Origin: UBA5069 sp964560495
Lineage (GTDB): Bacteria; Chloroflexota; Anaerolineae; Caldilineales; Caldilineaceae
DNA length: 64,000 nucleotides
Assembly: GCA_964560495.1 (NCBI GenBank)
Contig: CAZLMM010000017.1
Location: forward strand, 19,682 to 83,681
Reading direction: 5' to 3'
Made by a program: the position numbers and the translations under genes. Position 1 is the first letter of the stretch. The number at the start of each line of letters is the position of its first letter. The notes below the pieces were generated by a model. That model had not been told where the DNA came from and searched no databases. It saw nothing but the letters and a program-made list of their open reading frames with translations. Below are positions 9,218-17,210 of this stretch, in pieces.

Positions 9218-9317
9218 GCAACCGCAGTTTAGCGAGCAACAGGCGATAACGCGTCGGACGCAGGCTTCGAGATTACTGGCGTCTCGATTGTGTAGTGGCG
9301 TCGGTGCACTCGTCACA

Positions 9318-9485
9318 GATACGAGTACAGAACGGCCTAAATGAGGCCAGGATACAGTCATTCTTCGCTGGCGCTCAGAATCTCGTTATGCCATCCAGAT
9401 GCTTCACTGCGTTGGTGGGTACGCCCGTTCCGATCCGCATGACAAATCGTAGCATTATTTAGGCCGAGCTGAACTGTACGAGTCA
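9318..9485. repeat. inverted-repeat-bounded intergenic element
   Basis: GGCCTAAAT (9334-9342) and ATTTAGGCC (9457-9465) bound a core that contains GATGCTTCACTGCGTTGG. Outer flanks with ACGAGTACAG/CTGTACGAGT-like sequence are also roughly inverted. The core is nearly identical to 11047-11085. It carries no gene and looks like a non-autonomous mobile or REP-like unit. Confidence 0.65.
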
Positions 9486-9554
9486 CGTATGAATTATCAA
9501 ACTGGCAAGCAATGCGTAACAGTTATTACCGACATTACCGACAGTGAGCGGCGC

Positions 9555-9583
9555 CTTCCAGGAAGTTTGGAACTTCCTGGAAG
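9555..9583. repeat. palindromic repeat CTTCCAGGAAGTT, copy 1
   Basis: A perfect 13-bp stem with loop TGG, about 60 nt after the stop of the Crp/Fnr gene. Related palindromes occur at 37276-37309 and 49173-49208. No T-run follows. Confidence 0.75.
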
Positions 9584-9642
9584 ATGGAAATGGGAGGTTA
9601 TTTTTGGACGGTTACCTGGTGCACGTGGTCGGAAACAAGCTC

Positions 9643-10386
9643 TCAATAGTCCCAGATGCCAGCGACTTCCTTCAACTCCTCTACGTCGGTCACTATAATT
9701 CGTCGGTAACCAAGTTCCACCAACCCCTGCCGTTTGAAATCTCGCAGTATCGCACTGACAGTCTCGCGATAAGTGCCCAGATAATCCGCCAAGGCCTGAT
9801 GGCTGACGCCCTTTATTACCCCACTGCCATCAGAATCTAGATCGACGAGCAAGCCCGCAAGTCTTTCGGGCAATTTCTTGTATGCAACATCTTCCAGGCT
9901 ATTCTCCACTTGAACAAGGCGCTGACCATAGGTCTGAAGCAGCCCCCAACCAAGAATCGGATATTGCATGGTCAGGTTGCGCGCTTCCGACGCCGGAATA
10001 ACCCACACGGAAGATGGTTCGGCGGCTTCAGCAAAGACATTCGGATCAGTTGTCAGGTTCAGCGCGCCCTCGCCAAAAACAGCGCCCGGCTCCAAGGATG
10101 CAATCACCAGACGCCGCCCTTCATTGTTGGTGCACACCAGGTTCACCTTCCCGCTCATCAGCACAAACATATTGCGGGCGATCTCATCAGAAGGGGCAAC
10201 AACTCCGCCGCGATCAACTTTGCGTGCGGCAATCACCCGGTTGAATGCGGGGTCTTCTGCATGGAGTGCAGTCAACGTTTGTGTGAGATTGCCATTGAGC
10301 TGCCCCACACTTTCATACGGGTGTAACGATACTGGCGCCGGAGACATTGGGGAAAATGTTTTGACTTCGCGAGTGCCGAGTTTCAT
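9643..10386 (-). CDS. Crp/Fnr family transcriptional regulator
   Basis: Cyclic-nucleotide-binding-like sensor domain (about residues 35-150, with GKVNLVCTNNEGRRLVIASL and GAVFGEGALN) and a C-terminal winged helix containing VSHQALADYLGTYRETVSAILRDF, the classic Crp-family recognition helix. There is no N-terminal Cys cluster, so it is not an Fnr-type iron-sulfur sensor. The usual phosphate-binding Arg after FGE is not evident, so the ligand is unknown. ATG 10386 follows GGAAAGGAAA; ATG 10419 is an alternative. Monocistronic, with its own promoter. Confidence 0.88.
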   Translation of the reverse strand: MKLGTREVKTFSPMSPAPVSLHPYESVGQLNGNLTQTLTALHAEDPAFNRVIAARKVDRGGVVAPSDEIARNMFVLMSGKVNLVCTNNEGRRLVIASLEPGAVFGEGALNLTTDPNVFAEAAEPSSVWVIPASEARNLTMQYPILGWGLLQTYGQRLVQVENSLEDVAYKKLPERLAGLLVDLDSDGSGVIKGVSHQALADYLGTYRETVSAILRDFKRQGLVELGYRRIIVTDVEELKEVAGIWDY

Positions 10387-10540
10387 CTGTCTGGTTTCCT
10401 TTCCATTGCATCTCATCATTCACCAGAAGGACTCTTTTCAGTCTTCAATCAGGTCAATGCGGGAGACGTCATAAGTTGCTGCGCCATGTTCGAGACTGTC
10501 ACTGGCTTGCAAAGACAACCCGAACAAACATTGTGCAAAA

Positions 10541-10569
10541 ACTATACCATAATTTTACAACGTTGTCTA
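10541..10569 (-). promoter_or_regulatory. promoter of the Crp/Fnr gene
   Basis: On the minus strand: TAGACA (10564-10569), a 17-bp spacer and TATAGT (10541-10546). A palindrome ACAACGTTGT (10557-10566) overlaps the -35 edge and could be an operator. The leader is about 150 nt. Confidence 0.6.
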
Positions 10570-10834
10570 GTCTCATTTATTAAATTTTGGTTAACCTTTT
10601 TGGTGCGTCTCGCACAAATTGGCCCACAAGCTCGGATCGCACAGATCACATAAGGATACCAAGAAGATATTAGGAATAAATCGGCGAAATGTTAGCAAAC
10701 TGTTTGCATCGATTTGCGGAGCGCTGTGATTTCTGGCAGTCAGGCAGATGCGCTGGAGATGAAACAGGCATGGTCTGCTTTGGGACATACGGCAAACTCA
10801 TGCTCGCCGGATAATCCCAGGGACTTTGGTTGAC

Positions 10835-11145
10835 CTAGTGCAGGCGGCCTTCAATAGGGCCAGGGTATTGTCATGCTGAGTTTCCAATGCCCCGCGGGGC
10901 ATTGGAAACTCAGCATGACAACCCATTGGTTTACTAGTGCACGTGGGCGGAAGTGAACCAATGGGTTGTCATTCTGAGCGGCCCCAGGCAAAAACTGGGG
11001 GAGTTTCCAGGGAACGCCAGCGAAGAATCCTACTCGACCGCAATGGATGCTTCACTGCGTTGGCGGGTACGCCCGTTCCGCTCAGCACAACAATATCATC
11101 GGCCTTATTTAGACCCTTGTGTACTAGAGATGGGCGGAATGGAAA
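10835..11145. repeat. composite palindromic repeat region with CTAG ends
   Basis: Holds no gene. It starts with CTAGTGC and contains a 54-bp perfect palindrome. A further CTAGTGCACGTGGGCGG (about 10935-10952) lies inside an imperfect inverted repeat built on AACCCATTGG. Next comes a core shared with 9390-9425, and the region ends at TGTACTAG. It appears to be several nested copies of one repeat family. The remaining intergenic DNA on either side (10570-10834) shows nothing else recognisable. Confidence 0.75.
10868..10921. repeat. 54-bp perfect palindrome
   Basis: Left half 10868-10894 and right half 10895-10921 are exact reverse complements (27 bp each) with no loop; the centre is CCCCGCGGGG. 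The right half resembles 51740-51771. Confidence 0.95.
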
Positions 11146-11186
11146 CCGGCCGGAAAGAGACTGCGCTGTAAAAAATGACTGGGGCG

Positions 11187-11924
11187 CTACACTGGCAACC
11201 AGCGTACAAACGCACACCAGCGCGCTTGTTGGGCCGCACTCAGGTGATTGGTCGGCGGCGATGGAAAAGGCTTTCGGTCTCTTGTCGTGTTGTCTCTTGT
11301 AAAGGACAGGGCAACGTCAATATATGCTTGCGCTGTCTGTTGCGCCGGTGCACTCAGGTCCACCAATTCCCCAGCGGCGCGCACCCCGGCGCTCATCAGC
11401 TCGCGATCCTCATCATAATGCGTTGAACCGTTTTCCAGCAGGCGCCGGAGGTGTCCTTCGCTGATTGTGCGCAACGCCTGTGAGAAAATGGCGACGACCC
11501 GCGGGCTGTCTGTATGCGTCGCCAGAACAGCCGCCCGACTGAAGCAGTAATCTCCGGTGAGAATGGTGCTGCCTAAAACAGATCTATCGATCGAGCCATC
11601 CTCACTGGCAAACTCGAGAAGGAGGCGATGAATGCTCAAGGCAATGGCTTGCATCTCAAGGGCAGCGGCCAGTGCAACCCGCTGTGGCCGCTTGCTGTCC
11701 TCTTCATGGCTGCCAATCCCCGCTGCAATGACAATCGCGGCGCGCAGATATGGCTGCACGCGGCGTAAATGCGATTCAGCCAGATCACTCAATGGGGGAT
11801 AGAGATCGACGAAGGAGTTCCTGAGCAGCAGGTCCACCTCTGCCAGTTCCTGATGAAACGGCGAAGCATCCCTTGTCGCTACAACGTCTTGCTGCTCGCC
11901 AGAGTGGGCGTGATGAGCGATCAT
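11187..11924 (-). CDS. degenerate trans-prenyl-diphosphate-synthase-like protein lacking the DDxxD motif
   Basis: All-helical protein of 245 residues. The stretch from QPYLRAAIVIAAG through ALAAALEMQAIALSIHRLLLE to TILTGDYCFSRAAVLA and ISEGHLRRLL follows the first half of polyprenyl synthases helix by helix (compare LRP, ELIHTATLIHDD, LAGDYLLARA and AEGE of that family). The first aspartate-rich motif is replaced by SIHRLLLEFA, and the second half with the other DDxxD is missing. It is therefore unlikely to condense isoprenoids; it may bind a prenyl ligand or a partner protein. It overlaps the B12 regulator gene by 4 nt (ATGA). The family call is by eye. Confidence 0.65.
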   Translation of the reverse strand: MIAHHAHSGEQQDVVATRDASPFHQELAEVDLLLRNSFVDLYPPLSDLAESHLRRVQPYLRAAIVIAAGIGSHEEDSKRPQRVALAAALEMQAIALSIHRLLLEFASEDGSIDRSVLGSTILTGDYCFSRAAVLATHTDSPRVVAIFSQALRTISEGHLRRLLENGSTHYDEDRELMSAGVRAAGELVDLSAPAQQTAQAYIDVALSFTRDNTTRDRKPFPSPPTNHLSAAQQARWCAFVRWLPV

Positions 11925-12958
11925 GGAGGCCTATGCCCTATCTCCCAGGTCTGCATCGTCGATCCGTGTCGGCCATTCACCAGCGCACGGATGGCATCGA
12001 CTGCATCGTAGGCGCTGTCTCCCAGATAAACGCCCACGATCGATTCACGCAGTTCAGGCTGAGTAATGAACGCCCGCCCGCCATAGCCAAAAATGGGGCG
12101 AGGCGGTTCCAGCTTGTCAAGCTGATTCGCCGCCCGCTGGAGCTCTTTGGCGGATTCAGCGGTGCTGGCGCTGAAAACCAACATGTCAGGTTGTTGGCGA
12201 CTAACCTCACTGACTACATCGTCCAACGGCACATTCTGCCCCAGATAGTGCACCTGAAAGCCGGCGCGACGCAAATAAAGCGCCAACAACACCGGGCCGG
12301 CTTCATGCTGTTCATGTGGCGCACAGCCAATCCAAAGCGTAGGGCCAGAACTCAAGTTAGGGATGGTACGCAAGAGAGTTGTCAATCGTTGGAGCAGATA
12401 CCCCGTGGCAAAATGCTCCCGCGTAATGCTCAGCTCGTGGCGATGCCAGCGCTCTCCAATCTCAATCAGCACCGGAGTCACCAACTCTTCACCTACCGCT
12501 TCGACCGGATACATGGCAAAAGCCTCCGCCATAATCTCCTCCGCGCGCGCCTCATCGAAATCGATCAGGGCATCGAGAAGATCCTCACCGAGAGCATCAA
12601 AGCCCCTGACGGAATTGGAAGAGTGACCAGCGGCATGGCGAGCGTCAGCCAGACGCGCCGTTGCATGTGGAAGAACCGCTGTCTCTTGGGATTCGCTGTG
12701 ACCGAAAGACTCCAGCCATGCTACGGCCTGGCTGATGGACATACCGGCGTCAACCTGAGTCTTCAGCCAGCGAATGATCGCCAGATCGCGGTCAGAATAG
12801 AGGCGATAACCGCTTTCAGAACGTTGGGGCTGACACATGTGGTAACGCCGTTCCCAGGCTCGCAGCGTGCTTGGGCTGATGCCAGTTGCCTGCACCACAG
12901 CTTTGATATTGTACAGTGGCGCTGTAGAGTAGTCGTTCAAGCGAATACCGGCCGTCAC
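11921..12958 (-). CDS. CarH/LitR-type MerR regulator with cobalamin-binding photoreceptor domain
   Basis: MerR helix-turn-helix (about 14-85, YNIKAVVQATGISPSTLRAWERRY), then the helical cap and the Rossmann B12 domain. The CarH light-sensing signature W-x9-E-H is complete (W171, E181, H182), and the lower axial histidine occurs in E-Q-H (H218). Known relatives bind adenosylcobalamin, repress carotenoid genes in the dark as tetramers, and release DNA on illumination. The frame is open to 13276, but the promoter and inverted repeat lie inside that stretch. GTG 12958 preceded by AGGTGG is therefore preferred (345 residues); ATG 13060 falls inside the operator and lacks a ribosome binding site. 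Confidence 0.85.
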   Translation of the reverse strand: MTAGIRLNDYSTAPLYNIKAVVQATGISPSTLRAWERRYHMCQPQRSESGYRLYSDRDLAIIRWLKTQVDAGMSISQAVAWLESFGHSESQETAVLPHATARLADARHAAGHSSNSVRGFDALGEDLLDALIDFDEARAEEIMAEAFAMYPVEAVGEELVTPVLIEIGERWHRHELSITREHFATGYLLQRLTTLLRTIPNLSSGPTLWIGCAPHEQHEAGPVLLALYLRRAGFQVHYLGQNVPLDDVVSEVSRQQPDMLVFSASTAESAKELQRAANQLDKLEPPRPIFGYGGRAFITQPELRESIVGVYLGDSAYDAVDAIRALVNGRHGSTMQTWEIGHRPP

Positions 12959-13056
12959 GTCCCTACCACCTTTTGTCCCCGTGAGTCCGAAACCAGGCGT
13001 TAACCCCCCCAAGCAATGATCGCCTATACCCACAATTCTGGGACTTAAAGATGCGA

Positions 13057-13116
13057 ACATTTCACAGAGGTTGCACGATGTGCGGGCAATCGTAGCACAT
13101 CTCTGTGAAATGTCAA
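13057..13116 (-). promoter_or_regulatory. promoter and inverted-repeat operator of the B12-regulator operon
   Basis: On the minus strand TTGACA (13111-13116), a 16-bp spacer and TACGAT (13089-13094). A perfect 13-bp inverted repeat, ACATTTCACAGAG (13057-13069) and its complement (13101-13113), covers part of the -35 box and the start of the transcript. An inner ACGAT/ATCGT dyad spans the -10 box. The placement fits autorepression by the MerR/B12 protein. Confidence 0.7.
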
Positions 13117-13184
13117 TTTCCATAAAGAACCACCGTCGGTCACTGCTCCCCCAGAAAATGTTCTGAAAACTAAAGTAGTAGCAC

Positions 13185-13291
13185 GTGCGGTTGAAAACCG
13201 CACCTACGACCATGAAGATCTTTCGGATTGCAGGCGAATGTGCAGGCGGCGCTGCGTGAATTGTTGCAAACCGCACCTACGACCATGAAGA
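13185..13291. repeat. GTGCGGTT hairpin and 24-bp direct repeat pair
   Basis: GTGCGGTT-GAA-AACCGCAC (13185-13203) is a perfect 8-bp hairpin. A 24-bp unit beginning AAACCGCACCTACGACC occurs at 13195-13218 and again at 13268-13291. No gene; this region separates the B12-regulator promoter from the Gfo/Idh gene. Confidence 0.8.
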
Positions 13292-13336
13292 ACTCGCGGT
13301 TTCAACGCGTCATGACTTTAGGGACAAGCCTAAAAA

Positions 13337-14395
13337 TCACAACCGAACTGGCGCTCCACGTTGCAGCGACTGCTGGGCCGCAAAGACCGCGGCCAGGCCT
13401 TGGACAGCGTCATGGGCATTGGCGACAGGTTGTCCAGAGCCAGTCGCCGCTCGGTGCATGGCCGCAACCGACTCTTGAAGCGGAATGAATTCGCGCAGGG
13501 CGAGCGTCTGCTGCTCACCGGCGCGTTGACTCCACAACACGCTCTTCCCCTCGCCCAAACAACGCCAGGCGGTCAAGGTGCTCTGCGCGCCGTAGACTTC
13601 TATGCTCGTGGGCGTGTGAGGAATGATGAAGGAATCGTGAACTGTGAAGGAAACCCCGCGGCGCGCCATGCGGACGATCATCACCACGTCTTCTTCCACT
13701 TCTGCGCCCCAAATCCGTTTGCCTTCCACGGCAAACACTTCAGCGATTTCGTCAGCGCACAGGAAACGTAGCAGATCGAGGCTATGCAACGATCGGTCGA
13801 ACAATACGCCGCCCCCCAACGCGCGCAGTCGCCACGTCTGCTGCGGAAGCCCCAGCAGCAGCGTATTCTGCACGCGCCCACCGAGTATATCGCCAGCCGC
13901 GTCGTTGTGCAGCAACCCTTGCAAAGTCACAATCGCCGCATCGGCGCGGTGCGTGTGATTGACCGCCAGAAGCAGATCGACCCGGTCGGCCAGTTCGGCC
14001 AGTTGGCGCGCTTCTTCCACGCTCAACGCCAGCGGCGGCTCGCAAAGGACATGCTTTCCTGCTCGAAGGGCGGCCTGCACCGAGGAGGCGTGGTGACGTG
14101 GATGATTGCCCACATAGACGAGGTTGACATCACGGCGCGCCAGCAATTCAGCCTGATCGGAAAAGGAGTGGGGAATGGCATAGCGGTCGGCAAATTGACG
14201 GGCGCGCCACAAGCTGTGACTGTGAATGCCAACAATGTGAATCGCTGCGAAACGGGATGCGTCAGAGGCAAAGGCCAGAGAGCGGAGGACGCCGACCAGA
14301 CGGGCTGAAGCTGCACTGGCGCCGCAAATCCCCCAACCAAGCGCTTCAGAGCCAACGGTGAACGCCCCCGACCCAGACCAGGCGGGGACGTTCAC
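13337..14395 (-). CDS. Gfo/Idh/MocA family NAD(P)-dependent oxidoreductase
   Basis: 352 residues. N-terminal Rossmann fold (GWGICGASAASARLVGVLRSL, then LVYVGNHPRHHASSVQAALRAGKHVLCEPPLA). The usual EKP of this family reads EPP, so the catalytic-type lysine is replaced, and activity may be altered. The C-terminal alpha/beta domain includes GGGVLFDRSLHSLDLLRF with the conserved His. Substrate unknown. GTG 14395 overlaps the parB stop by 4 nt and uses GGAGG in the parB tail, so it is the distal gene of the parA-parB operon, an unusual place for this family. Confidence 0.8.
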   Translation of the reverse strand: MNVPAWSGSGAFTVGSEALGWGICGASAASARLVGVLRSLAFASDASRFAAIHIVGIHSHSLWRARQFADRYAIPHSFSDQAELLARRDVNLVYVGNHPRHHASSVQAALRAGKHVLCEPPLALSVEEARQLAELADRVDLLLAVNHTHRADAAIVTLQGLLHNDAAGDILGGRVQNTLLLGLPQQTWRLRALGGGVLFDRSLHSLDLLRFLCADEIAEVFAVEGKRIWGAEVEEDVVMIVRMARRGVSFTVHDSFIIPHTPTSIEVYGAQSTLTAWRCLGEGKSVLWSQRAGEQQTLALREFIPLQESVAAMHRAATGSGQPVANAHDAVQGLAAVFAAQQSLQRGAPVRL

Positions 14396-15333
14396 TCCCC
14401 ATCCTCCTCGCCGGCGATCAGCTGATAGAGGGCATTGAGGTCAGCATCGCTATAAAAATGCACGATCAAGCGGCCACTGCCATCGGCGTTGCGATTGAGC
14501 GCCACACGCGTGCCCAGGACGCTGCGAAAGCGATTCTCCATATGCACCAGATGGGCTTGCGACTCCTGATCCGCGGGGAGCTGGGCAGAGGGGCGTTCTG
14601 TCTCATTGAGAAGCTTTTTCGCGAGGGTTTCCGTCTGGCGCACGGTCAGGTCGCGCTGCACGATCATGCCCAGGAGCGTATCCATTTGGCTGGCGTCGTC
14701 CAACGAGAGGAGTGCGCGGGCGTGGCCGGCGCTGATGAGACCATCCACCAGCGCTTGTTGGGCGCTTGGCGGCAGCCTGAGCAGACGCATCGTATTCGCC
14801 ACCGCCGAACGGCTCTTGCCCACACGCTCGGCGATCTCGCTCTGCGTCAGGCCAAACTCCTCTGCGAGCGCGGCATAGGCGTTGGCCTCTTCCAGAGGAT
14901 TGAGATCGTCGCGCTGGATATTTTCGATGAGAGCCAGTTCAAGGAGCTGCTGCGGCGTGCTTTCGCGCACGATGACCGGCGCAGCGGTCAAGCCAGCCAT
15001 TTGCGCCGCACGCCAACGACGTTCGCCAGTCACCAACCAATAGCTATCGGCGTGGTGAGGATCGGCGGTGACGACCAATGGCTGGATGATGCCGTGCGTG
15101 CGAATAGACGCCGCAAGTTCTGCCAGGCTTGTCTCATCAAAGCGCGTGCGCGGCTGTCTGGGGTTCGGGCGAATCCGCTCCAACGCCAGGGTGCGCACTC
15201 CTGCTTCGCCAACAACCACAGGCGCGTCGACCGAGAGTGCACCTGAAGGCGCCGCCTGATTGTGGCCGGTGTTCACGATCAGGGCGTCCAGCCCGCGCCC
15301 CAATCCGCGACGACGAAGAGGCGCGCCACTCAT
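14392..15333 (-). CDS. parB: chromosome partitioning protein ParB
   Basis: CTP-dependent DNA clamp that loads at parS and spreads. 313 residues with the ParB/Srx domain (LALERIRPNPRQPRTRFDETSLAELAASI and the CTP-binding GERRWRAAQMAGL), the helix-turn-helix (LTQSEIAERVGKSRSAVANTMRLLRLP) and a C-terminal dimerisation segment. It overlaps parA by 4 nt. The C-terminal GRLIVHFYSDADLNALYQLI is typical. No parS consensus was seen in this window. Confidence 0.95.
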   Translation of the reverse strand: MSGAPLRRRGLGRGLDALIVNTGHNQAAPSGALSVDAPVVVGEAGVRTLALERIRPNPRQPRTRFDETSLAELAASIRTHGIIQPLVVTADPHHADSYWLVTGERRWRAAQMAGLTAAPVIVRESTPQQLLELALIENIQRDDLNPLEEANAYAALAEEFGLTQSEIAERVGKSRSAVANTMRLLRLPPSAQQALVDGLISAGHARALLSLDDASQMDTLLGMIVQRDLTVRQTETLAKKLLNETERPSAQLPADQESQAHLVHMENRFRSVLGTRVALNRNADGSGRLIVHFYSDADLNALYQLIAGEEDGE

Positions 15334-16160
15334 GTCACACCCCCTCCGGCTTGTAGGCTGCGCACGCCGTCCTGCCCCGAACCTTGACCTTCCATACGCT
15401 GGAGAAACTCGTGGGTAAGAGACTGATACGCCAGCGCGCCAGCGCTGCCCGGTGCGTAGCTCAGGATCGTCTGTCCATAGCTGGGCGCTTCGCTGAGGCG
15501 CACGTTGCGGGGAATGATCGTCTTGAACACTTCTTTAGGGAAGTGGCTGCGTACTTCATGCACCACCTGTTGCCCCAGATTGGTGCGACCGTCAAACATG
15601 GTCAGCACCACGCCCAGGATGAAGAGACGGTTGTTGAGGACGCCGCGCACTTTCTTGATAGTATCCAACAGCTTGGAAAGCCCTTCCAGGGCCAGATATT
15701 CACACTGCACCGGAATAAGCACACCATCAGTGGCGGCAGTCAAACCGTTGATGGTGAGCAGCCCCAGGCTCGGCGGGTCGTCGATGAGGATGTAATCGTA
15801 TTCGTCGCGCAGGGGCGCCAGCGAGCGCTGCAAGAGCTGTTCCCGCGCCATCATCTGCGTCATTTCCACTTCGGCGCCGGCCAGGTCGGCGCTAGATGGG
15901 AGAAGATCGACGCCCATTCGCTCGCTGGGGCAGATCGCCAACTGCGCGGGCTGATCATCCACCAACACATCATAGACGCTCAAGTCGAGGGTGCGTGGAT
16001 CCACCCCCAGACAAGTCGTGGCGTTTGCCTGGGGGTCCATGTCGACAACCAGAACGCGCCGTCCTGCCGCCGCCAAATAGGCGCCCACATTCACAGTGGT
16101 TGTGGTCTTTGCCACGCCTCCCTTTTGGTTGGCAATGCAGCAGATTCGCGCTGTCATCAA
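15330..16160 (-). CDS. parA: chromosome partitioning ATPase ParA/Soj
   Basis: Deviant Walker A ATPase that drives origin segregation with ParB. 276 residues beginning ARICCIANQKGGVAKTTTTVN, with the signature lysine and Walker A, then DMDPQANATTCLG and the Walker B-like YILIDDPPSLG. It is 33 nt after the pfkB-type gene and overlaps parB. Short N-terminus, so it is the chromosomal (Soj) type without an extra DNA-binding domain. Confidence 0.95.
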   Translation of the reverse strand: MMTARICCIANQKGGVAKTTTTVNVGAYLAAAGRRVLVVDMDPQANATTCLGVDPRTLDLSVYDVLVDDQPAQLAICPSERMGVDLLPSSADLAGAEVEMTQMMAREQLLQRSLAPLRDEYDYILIDDPPSLGLLTINGLTAATDGVLIPVQCEYLALEGLSKLLDTIKKVRGVLNNRLFILGVVLTMFDGRTNLGQQVVHEVRSHFPKEVFKTIIPRNVRLSEAPSYGQTILSYAPGSAGALAYQSLTHEFLQRMEGQGSGQDGVRSLQAGGGVT

Positions 16161-16193
16161 AAGAATCCCGCCCCAGACAAAGATGCCGGGGCA

Positions 16194-17150
16194 TTACATG
16201 CTGCGCACGAAAATGGGCGTGAACGGATAGTTGTCCATATACGCCAAAACTGTCTCGCGCGTGGGCACGCCGAGCACCCCCAGGTGTTCGACGCCATAGC
16301 TGGCCGTAACGTTGGCAAAGCGCGCTGCGTGGATCGGGTCTCCCGTCTCTTGCAAGCGGATGAGAAACGCAGTTGCGAAAACGTCGCCTGCGCCCGTAGG
16401 GTCGATTTCGCTGGCTGGTCGTGGAGCGATTCTAGTTTGGATGATACGACCGCTTGCGTTTCTCTGGAAGATTGTGCTGCCATCGCGATATTCGGTCATC
16501 ACCACCAAAGGGACAAGCGGGAAGACCGGCTCCAAACGACTCAAATCGCCGTCGATATCCTCCATGGACAGGATCAGCACATCCAGATGGGGCAAAATCT
16601 CCGCTGCATTCTCCCAACGGCGATGATAGACGCGACCATCTTCGGACCAACGGCGCATCCAGCCCTGGGGCACTGCGGCGACCAGCGTGTCATCCCCAAA
16701 GAAAGCCGCTACGTCCGGCGTGATCTCGTTGACCAATGGGCCAAGCAACACAGCACGTGGTTGGCGGAAAGCTGGCGGAATGTCATGAGCAGTGATAGCC
16801 GGCGCAGGGGTGTAGACATGTTGCACCCGTCCATGGGGCGTATAGACATTGGCGAAGGTGGTTGTGGTGGCGCTGGGAAGGATCAACCGCTCCACGCTTG
16901 CGGGCAGTTCATCCAGGTCGCTGGCGCTGGCGGCGCGAGTGATAATCGTTGGACGACGCTTCATGCAAAGAGCCGTCACTGCGGCGAAGCTGACTGTCCC
17001 GCCCAAGCGATGTCCGCTGTCCAGGGTCTCGCCAATCAGGTCGCGGGTTACATGACCGATGAGCAAAATATCAACATCACGTTCTGTCGAATCAGATGAC
17101 GGCGTGTGTGACATGTGTTGCATCCCTCTGTTTGATCGTCGTGTATCCAT
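16194..17150 (-). CDS. PfkB family carbohydrate kinase
   Basis: Ribokinase-fold sugar or nucleoside kinase. The N-terminal LLIGHVTRDLI and GGTVSFAAVTALCMK match the substrate-binding half. The C-terminal signature DPTGAGDVFATAFLIRL carries the catalytic Asp and anion hole. Substrate not recognisable. ATG 17114 (MSHTPSS) has AGAGGG 9 nt upstream and may be the true start instead of 17150. It precedes parA by 33 nt, so is probably co-transcribed; a terminator separates it from jag. Confidence 0.85.
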   Translation of the reverse strand: MDTRRSNRGMQHMSHTPSSDSTERDVDILLIGHVTRDLIGETLDSGHRLGGTVSFAAVTALCMKRRPTIITRAASASDLDELPASVERLILPSATTTTFANVYTPHGRVQHVYTPAPAITAHDIPPAFRQPRAVLLGPLVNEITPDVAAFFGDDTLVAAVPQGWMRRWSEDGRVYHRRWENAAEILPHLDVLILSMEDIDGDLSRLEPVFPLVPLVVMTEYRDGSTIFQRNASGRIIQTRIAPRPASEIDPTGAGDVFATAFLIRLQETGDPIHAARFANVTASYGVEHLGVLGVPTRETVLAYMDNYPFTPIFVRSM

Positions 17151-17164
17151 AGCGGCGATACAGC

Positions 17165-17195
17165 AAAAACGCCCCGCCTGGGCTGGCGGGGCGTT
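17165..17195 (-). terminator. intrinsic terminator after jag
   Basis: 11-bp GC-rich stem AACGCCCCGCC (17168-17178) with 17185-17195, six-base loop, then TTTTTG on the minus strand. It ends the rpmH-to-jag operon. Confidence 0.92.
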
Positions 17196-17210
17196 GCCAC
17201 GCCCTAAAGA

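Noticed and set aside
10930..10950. parS site from CACGTG cores (also at 9613, 13183, 37257)
   Set aside because: Flanks do not match TGTTTCACGTGAAACA; they belong to repeat elements.
15384..17099. 571-codon plus-strand frame
   Set aside because: Antisense to parA and the PfkB-type kinase, which have clear motifs; composition is His/Gln/Arg-rich shadow sequence.
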